DNA of 27,836 nt from Lachnospiraceae bacterium UBA7205 (GTDB lineage: Bacteria; Bacillota; Clostridia; Lachnospirales; Lachnospiraceae). Below the pieces are notes generated by a model that was given only the letters and a program-made list of their open reading frames with translations, was not told where the DNA came from and made no database searches. The position numbers and the translations under genes were made by a program. The stretch lies in the NCBI GenBank assembly GCA_002490665.1, contig DKUL01000012.1, positions 1 through 27,836 on the forward strand, written 5' to 3'. Of this stretch, positions 23,675-27,836 are shown piece after piece. Within the stretch, counting starts at the first letter, position 1. The number at the start of each line of letters is the position of its first letter.

Positions 23675-23708
23675 AAAAGGTTGAGGTTAATGAGATCTCA
23701 ACCTTTTC
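23675..23708 (+). terminator. rpmE terminator
   Basis: An 11-bp perfect stem AAAAGGTTGAG/CTCAACCTTTT (23675-23685 with 23697-23707). The T's of the right arm form a short tract, so termination may be partial and allow read-through into DUF1385. Confidence 0.72.
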
Positions 23709-23717
23709 CATTCTGCC

Positions 23718-23879
23718 TTAGGAATTGTAGGAAAATAAGTGCTCAGATTGCGCAGGATATTTCTTCAGGATTGTAGGAGAAAAAACGTAGGCGTAGCGGG
23801 CTACGGCGAGGCTTTTTATCCTGCAAGATTGGAGAAATAGACAAGCAAGATGTGTCACTTATTTTTCTACAGTTCCTTA
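23718..23879 (+). repeat. 162-nt elongated hairpin element (MITE-like or structured RNA)
   Basis: The ends form a 24-position stem: 23718-23741 with 23856-23879, 23 positions paired. Two of these are G-U only in plus-strand RNA, and there is one T-T mismatch. Inside, further helices stack in order: TTGC/GCAA (23848-region), TATTTCTT/GGAGAAATA-type (23758-23765 with 23832-23839), CAGGAT/ATCCTG (23766-23771 with 23818-23823), AAAAA/TTTTT, and a terminal CGTAG-CGGG-CTACG hairpin (23792-23805). The whole stretch folds as one rod with internal loops. It ends just before the DUF1385 SD. I recall similar intergenic elements in Lachnospiraceae but cannot name one. A 6S-like RNA is another reading. 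Confidence 0.6.
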
Positions 23880-23898
23880 TTTGAAAAGAGGAAAAAAT

Positions 23899-24864
23899 AT
23901 GACAAAAAATAGTTCAAAGAGGAGACAGGCACATTATTCCGGAATAGGCGGGCAGGCTGTCCTGGAAGGCGTTATGATGAAGAACGGCACAAAATACGCC
24001 GTGGCAGTGAGAAAGCCGGATGGGGATATTGATATACAGGTTGAGGAATACAGGGGATTTTGCAGTGACAAGAATGTCACGAAGCTTCCATTTGTCAGGG
24101 GCGTATTTGCCTTTATAGATTCGCTCGTGCTGGGGATGCGTGTGACGATGCACTCGGCGTCTTTTTACGAGGAAGAGGATGGGGGACAGGAGAAAAAAAC
24201 ATCAGGAAGCCGATCGGATGACATTATGATGGGTTTTACAGTTGCGTTATCCGTCATCATAGCGGTGGCGTTATTTATGCTGGTACCATTCCTGATTTCT
24301 GACCTGATGGGAAAATATATCCGCAATGCCAGTGTTGTTGCGCTGCTTGAGGGAATCCTGAGAATCCTTATTTTTGTGGGATATATTCTTGCAATATCGC
24401 TGATGAAGGATATCAGGCGTCTGTATATGTACCATGGCGCGGAACACAAATGCATTAACTGCATTGAGCGGGGACGGCCGCTTACCGTGAAGGACGTCAT
24501 GAGGAGTTCAAGGCAGCACAAGCGCTGTGGGACGAGCTTCCTGCTGTTTGTCGTTCTTGTGAGCGTCATCGTATTCTTTTTTATCAGGGTGGACAACCTG
24601 GCGCTGAAGCTTGTGCTGAGGCTTCTGCTGGTGCCGGTGATTGCGGGGATTTCCTACGAGATTATCCGGCTTGCAGGCAGGAGTGACAATGTGATAATCC
24701 GGATTATTTCCGAACCCGGAATGTGGATGCAGCGGCTGACGACGAAAGAGCCGGATGAGGAGATGGTGAAGGTTGCCATCGCTTCTGTGGAGGCGGTTTT
24801 TGACTGGAAAGCGTATCTGAATGAGACATTTGGATATGAAGTGGATGACTCGTGGCTGGAGTAG
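23899..24864 (+). CDS. DUF1385 family membrane protein (YqhQ-like)
   Basis: 321 residues. Family marks are GIGGQAVLEGVMM near the N terminus, YHGAEHKC (178-185) and HKRCGTSF (about 197-204). Four membrane helices are predicted at about 110-133, 145-168, 213-235 and 238-256, so it is an integral inner-membrane protein. Its biochemical role is not established; Firmicutes very often carry it directly before prmC and prfA. ATG 23899 is chosen because AAGAGG (23886-23891) is well spaced. An in-frame TTG at 23881 precedes this SD and is less likely. It is 45 bases ahead of prmC and probably co-transcribed. No promoter is evident between the hairpin element and the gene. Confidence 0.9.
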   Translation: MTKNSSKRRQAHYSGIGGQAVLEGVMMKNGTKYAVAVRKPDGDIDIQVEEYRGFCSDKNVTKLPFVRGVFAFIDSLVLGMRVTMHSASFYEEEDGGQEKKTSGSRSDDIMMGFTVALSVIIAVALFMLVPFLISDLMGKYIRNASVVALLEGILRILIFVGYILAISLMKDIRRLYMYHGAEHKCINCIERGRPLTVKDVMRSSRQHKRCGTSFLLFVVLVSVIVFFFIRVDNLALKLVLRLLLVPVIAGISYEIIRLAGRSDNVIIRIISEPGMWMQRLTTKEPDEEMVKVAIASVEAVFDWKAYLNETFGYEVDDSWLE

Positions 24865-24909
24865 ACTGGAATAGAAATCTTTATCTGGCAGAAAGCAACA
24901 GGAGCAGTT

Positions 24910-25767
24910 ATGACGTACAAAGAGTTTTATGAATATGGAAAACAAAAGCTTGAGGAGGCAGGAATTGCAGAGGCGGCATTGGATGCGAGGCTTTTGCTTG
25001 AGTACGTCTGCCATACGGACAGAAATGAGCTGATTGTCCATGCAGACCGCGTGCGCAGTGACATGGAGGAACAGTTCTACCGGATGCTGATAGAAAAAAG
25101 GGCATCCAGGGTTCCGCTGCAGCATATCATGGGAGAGCAGGAGTTTATGGGACTCTGTTTCCGGGTCAGTGAACATACCCTGATACCGCGGCAGGACACG
25201 GAGATTCTGGTTGAGGAGGCGCTGCGGCGTCTCAGTGACGGTATGCGTATTCTTGACATGTGTACCGGCTCGGGATGCATTCTGCTGAGTCTGCTTAAGT
25301 ACAGCAATGAATGTGAAGGAATCGGCATCGATATCTCTGGCAAGGCTCTGGCTGTGGCGCGGGAGAATGCCGAGAGGCTTCAGCTGGATGCTGTTTTTCT
25401 TGAGGGAGATTTGTTTTCGCCGCTTGGGGAGTTTATTTCCCGGCGCACGACAGACAGGCTGTTTGACATGATTGTATCCAATCCGCCCTACATTGAGTCG
25501 GCAGTGATTGAAACACTGATGCCGGAGGTGCGTGACCATGAACCGCATGCGGCGCTCGATGGCGGGGAGGACGGCCTGTTTTTTTACAGAAGGATAATTG
25601 CGGAGGCGCCTTTGCATATGCGGAGGGGCGCGTGTCTGCTTTTGGAGATTGGATGCGGCCAGGGGGATGTTGTCATGTCGCTGATGCGGGATGCCGGATT
25701 TGAACAGGTGGCGCTGTTTCAGGATTATGCAGGGCTGAACCGGGTTGTCTGCGGGACGAGACGATAG
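24910..25767 (+). CDS. prmC: peptide chain release factor N5-glutamine methyltransferase
   Basis: 285 residues, the usual size. PrmC methylates the glutamine of the GGQ motif in release factors RF1 and RF2, using S-adenosylmethionine, which raises termination efficiency. An N-terminal helical domain (about 1-85) contains ALDARLLLEYV. The Rossmann-like methyltransferase domain has VSEHTLIPRQDTE, the SAM-binding DMCTGSGCI (116-124), acidic GIDIS (139-143) and the substrate-glutamine motif NPPY (191-194), followed by EVRDHEPHAALDGGEDGL, characteristic of the family. AGGAG lies 5 bases before the ATG. The substrate gene prfA follows, 42 bases after the stop. Confidence 0.96.
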   Translation: MTYKEFYEYGKQKLEEAGIAEAALDARLLLEYVCHTDRNELIVHADRVRSDMEEQFYRMLIEKRASRVPLQHIMGEQEFMGLCFRVSEHTLIPRQDTEILVEEALRRLSDGMRILDMCTGSGCILLSLLKYSNECEGIGIDISGKALAVARENAERLQLDAVFLEGDLFSPLGEFISRRTTDRLFDMIVSNPPYIESAVIETLMPEVRDHEPHAALDGGEDGLFFYRRIIAEAPLHMRRGACLLLEIGCGQGDVVMSLMRDAGFEQVALFQDYAGLNRVVCGTRR

Positions 25768-25809
25768 TCTGCATGGAACGTGTGCAGATGGATAGAATGG
25801 AGGATTATT

Positions 25810-26889
25810 ATGTTTGATAAGCTGGAAGATTTGCTTCACCGTTTTGAAGAAATCTTAAATGAACTGAATGAGCCGACGGTTACCGAGGATCAGAAACGTT
25901 TTCGCGCGCTGATGAAGGAGCAGAGTGACCTTACGCCGCTTGTCGAGGCATATAAGGAATATAAGAAATGTAACGAGACGGTGGAGGATTCGCTGTCACT
26001 GCTTGACTCGGAGAGTGACGAGGAAATGAAGGAGATGTTAAAGGAGGAGCTTAACGATGCCAAGAAGCGCATCGAGGAGCTTGAGACGCAGATGAAGATT
26101 CTCCTTCTCCCGAAGGATCCCAACGATGACAAGAATGTTATTGTGGAAATCCGCGCGGGTGCGGGCGGTGACGAGGCGGCGCTTTTTGCGGCAGAGATTT
26201 ACCGGATGTATGTCCATTATGCGGAGGGCAGGCGCTGGAAAGTGGAGCTGATGGAGTGTGAAGAAATCGGCATTGGCGGCATGAAGAGCGTTACCTTTAT
26301 GATTGCAGGGCAGGGCGCTTACTCCGTTATGAAATATGAGTCGGGTGTACACCGCGTGCAGCGTGTGCCAGAGACGGAATCCGGCGGGCGGATCCATACG
26401 TCCACAATCAGTGTGGCGGTGATGCCGGAGGTTGACGACGACATTGATATTGTCATTGAGGACAAGGATATCCGTATTGATGTCATGCGCGCGTCCGGGA
26501 ACGGCGGACAGTGTGTCAACACGACGGACTCCGCAGTGCGCCTGACACATTATCCGACGGGCATTGTGGTATACAGCCAGACGGAAAAATCACAGCTGCA
26601 GAATAAGGCAAAGGCGTTTGCACTGCTGAAGGCAAAGCTGTATGACATCGAGCAGCAGCAGCGCCACGACGCGGAGGCGGAGATGCGCAGGAGCCAGATC
26701 GGGACGGGCGACCGCTCCGAGAAGATCCGGACGTACAATTTCCCGCAGGGGCGCGTGACAGACCACCGCATCAACCTGACAATCTATAAGCTTGACAAGG
26801 TGATGAACGGAGATATCCAGGAGATTATTGACGCGTGCATCGCCGCCGACCAAGCTATCCGCTTAAGCCGCTTGAATCAGGAGGGCTGA
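25810..26889 (+). CDS. prfA: peptide chain release factor 1
   Basis: 359 residues, full length. RF1 recognises UAA and UAG and triggers peptide release. The codon-recognition tripeptide of the PxT type is PET (187-189) within RVPETESGGRIHTS. The GGQ loop is GNGGQCVN (GGQ at 232-234), whose glutamine is the target of the adjacent PrmC. The N-terminal acidic helical domain and the C-terminal RSEKIRTYNFPQGRVTDHRI are also standard; this last feature and the PxT motif separate RF1 from RF2. GGAGG (25799-25803) sits 6 bases before ATG 25810. The frame is open further upstream but without family similarity. Confidence 0.97.
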   Translation: MFDKLEDLLHRFEEILNELNEPTVTEDQKRFRALMKEQSDLTPLVEAYKEYKKCNETVEDSLSLLDSESDEEMKEMLKEELNDAKKRIEELETQMKILLLPKDPNDDKNVIVEIRAGAGGDEAALFAAEIYRMYVHYAEGRRWKVELMECEEIGIGGMKSVTFMIAGQGAYSVMKYESGVHRVQRVPETESGGRIHTSTISVAVMPEVDDDIDIVIEDKDIRIDVMRASGNGGQCVNTTDSAVRLTHYPTGIVVYSQTEKSQLQNKAKAFALLKAKLYDIEQQQRHDAEAEMRRSQIGTGDRSEKIRTYNFPQGRVTDHRINLTIYKLDKVMNGDIQEIIDACIAADQAIRLSRLNQEG

Positions 26890-26941
26890 ACCCCTTGATT
26901 TTAGGGCATTCTTGGAAAATAACAGAAAAATAAAACAGAGG

Positions 26942-26984
26942 AAAAAGACGGTTTTTATCTAAAAAATAAGAGCCGTCTTTTTTT
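26942..26984 (+). terminator. intrinsic terminator after prfA
   Basis: A 17-bp stem (26942-26958 with 26966-26982; core AAAAAGACGG/CCGTCTTTTT plus two G-U pairs), a 7-base loop and a run of seven T's (26978-26984). It ends the DUF1385-prmC-prfA transcript. Confidence 0.9.
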
Positions 26985-27004
26985 GTACCCTGAAATGGAA
27001 ACAC

Positions 27005-27119
27005 TAATAGCCCCAAAATTGGGGGATATACACTCTGACAGCCCTCATTTCGGGGGGATAGATACCCTGACAGCCCCTGCCCTTTAAGGGGAGGATTATT
27101 GGCTAATCTGACAGGTACA
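27005..27119. repeat. array of three C-tract/G-tract dyads with shared CTGACAG motif
   Basis: Successive dyads are CCCCAA/TTGGGG (27011-27024), CCCT/GGGG (27042-27055) and CCCCT/AGGGG (27074-27091). The motif CTGACAG occurs at 27035-27041, 27067-27073 and 27108-27114, that is 32 and 41 bases apart. TGTACC (26984-26989) and GGTACA (27114-27119) bracket the stretch as a short inverted pair. It fills most of the 301-base gap between prfA and the toxin-antitoxin genes. It may be a small mobile-element relic or an operator array. Confidence 0.5.
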
Positions 27120-27137
27120 TCAAAATTGGTTTATACT
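27108..27137 (+). promoter_or_regulatory. promoter of the toxin-antitoxin pair
   Basis: CTGACA (27108-27113) and TATACT (27132-27137) are 18 bases apart, each one base from consensus, about 54 bases before the antitoxin start. The -35 is the third copy of the CTGACAG motif of the upstream array. Confidence 0.55.
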
Positions 27138-27190
27138 TGCAGGAATTAAGTACAGATGCTATTATTAAAAAAGAGAGGAAGGTGATTGTA

Positions 27191-27403
27191 ATGTCTATCA
27201 TTGGATATTATGATGGAACGGCGGTTCGTGTGGAAGAACCTTTACAAATGAATCAGAAAGTTATTGTTATTCCTATAGAAAGTGAAATGAACTTAGAGGA
27301 AACAGCCGCAGGAGGACTCCAGCAATATGCAAATCCCTCTTTGGTTTGTCAGGAAAAAGATGCATGGAGAAAGGCAGCAATAAAAAAGTATGAGAATGGA
27401 TAA
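27191..27403 (+). CDS. putative antitoxin of a VapBC-like system
   Basis: 70 residues starting MSIIGYYDGTAVRVEEPL. The short beta-rich N terminus (GYYDGTAV, KVIVIPIESE) followed by a charged helical C terminus ending KAAIKKYENG resembles small antitoxins that accompany PIN toxins, though I cannot name the Pfam family with certainty. Its job would be to bind and neutralise the toxin and probably repress its own promoter. AAGGTG (27179-27184) is 6 bases before the ATG; the open frame upstream of 27191 lacks an SD. The stop overlaps the start of the toxin gene by 8-14 bases, a usual toxin-antitoxin coupling. The gene is AT-rich compared with prfA. Confidence 0.65.
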   Translation: MSIIGYYDGTAVRVEEPLQMNQKVIVIPIESEMNLEETAAGGLQQYANPSLVCQEKDAWRKAAIKKYENG

Positions 27404-27776
27404 GTGTATATTGGATGCAAATGCAATACTTAGATTTTTATTACGAGATAATGAAGAACAATTTCAGCAGATAAAAAGCTGTATTAATCAACGGCGTTGT
27501 TATGTGTCATTGGAAGTGATAGCAGAAGTAAGTTATGTATTGGAAGGACTTTATCAGGTACCAAGACAGGATATTGTAAGTAATTTTCGTAAATTGAATA
27601 ATGATGTAATTATATTGAATGCAGATGTATTTCTTCGTGGTCTTGAAATTTTTGATAAAACGCCAAAGCTTGATTTTGTTGATTGCCTTTTATATGGGTA
27701 TAAGATGGAAAAAGGTATGGAAGTAATAACGTTTGATAAGAAACTACAGAAAAGATTGGAAGATATATTATTATAA
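27390..27776 (+). CDS. PIN-domain toxin (VapC-like ribonuclease)
   Basis: 128 residues, the normal VapC size. PIN-domain acidic residues that bind metal are visible: D9 in CILDANAILRFLL, E46 in SLEVIAEVSYVL, D95 and D98 in KLDFVDCLLY, and D116 in VITFDKKL. VapC toxins cut tRNA or rRNA, stopping translation when the antitoxin is lost. The target of this one is unknown. Start: ATG 27390 or ATG 27396 (two codons later, MDKCILDAN); neither has its own clear SD, so translation is probably coupled to the antitoxin. The active site looks intact, so this is likely a working pair. It is followed by its own terminator. Confidence 0.85.
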   Translation: MRMDKCILDANAILRFLLRDNEEQFQQIKSCINQRRCYVSLEVIAEVSYVLEGLYQVPRQDIVSNFRKLNNDVIILNADVFLRGLEIFDKTPKLDFVDCLLYGYKMEKGMEVITFDKKLQKRLEDILL

Positions 27777-27792
27777 TATATGATTATGTTTG

Positions 27793-27821
27793 AGAGCTAT
27801 CCAGTAAGGGTAGCTCTTTTT
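27793..27821 (+). terminator. intrinsic terminator after the toxin gene
   Basis: A 10-bp stem AGAGCTATCC/GGGTAGCTCT (27793-27802 with 27808-27817, one G-U), a 5-base loop and TTTTT (27817-27821). Confidence 0.85.
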
Positions 27822-27836
27822 GCTGTAATATTCTCT

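Noticed and set aside
24508..25839. 443-codon open frame on the minus strand opposite DUF1385 and prmC
   Set aside because: It lies antisense to two well-conserved genes, has a low-complexity His/Arg/Gln-rich translation with no recognisable domain, and no SD. It is a by-product of the codon bias of the real genes.

Overview
The window looks like a chromosomal segment from an anaerobic Firmicute of the class Clostridia, most likely a Lachnospiraceae gut bacterium. This is inferred from family membership, not from a search. The pointers are the gene order rpmE - DUF1385 - prmC - prfA, a DUF4364 protein, a Rho with a low-complexity insert, indolepyruvate:ferredoxin oxidoreductase, an NAD-type malic enzyme, a GHKL/LytTR two-component pair with an FtsX-type ABC exporter, AAA-ATPase-like/PD-(D/E)XK proteins, and frequent TTG/GTG starts behind strong Shine-Dalgarno sequences.

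Layout. 1-145: the last codons of a gene, probably an AAA-ATPase-like/PD-(D/E)XK protein, ending in a terminator shared with a convergent GH13 alpha-glucanase (189-1913, minus). 2163-3524: a membrane-anchored GGDEF/EAL protein whose GGDEF site is degenerate and whose EAL site looks intact. It is convergent with a stand-alone carB (3585-6812, minus), with a second shared terminator between them. 6952-9281 (minus): iorBA, back-to-back with a CoA ligase (9482-11116, plus), with good promoters facing each way. The ligase is followed closely by rarA, a LytTR response regulator and a GHKL sensor kinase. After a terminator come an ABC ATPase and an FtsX-type permease (to 17881). The stretch from about 12.5 to 17.9 kb is visibly more AT-rich than the housekeeping genes around it and looks like an acquired peptide-sensing or peptide-export module. 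18016-18588 is an internally deleted AAA-ATPase-like/PD-(D/E)XK gene with an intact promoter. 18636-21282 (minus) is malic enzyme - radical SAM (TIGR01212/YhcC type) - DUF4364. 21386-26889 (plus) is the translation/termination block: a structured leader, rho with a coding minisatellite, rpmE, a 162-nt elongated hairpin element, DUF1385, prmC and prfA. The window ends with a small repeat array and a VapBC-like toxin-antitoxin pair.

How the genes work together. IorAB and the CoA ligase are plausible partners in interconverting aryl-pyruvates, aryl-acetyl-CoA and free aryl-acids. PrmC methylates the release factor encoded by the next gene, prfA. The LytTR/GHKL pair probably controls the downstream ABC transporter. 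No wholly new multi-gene system is evident. The least explained signals are non-coding: the 162-nt hairpin at 23718-23879 (with an end-like copy at 14716-14732), the three-hairpin rho leader, the dyad over the carB promoter, and the repeat array before the toxin-antitoxin genes.
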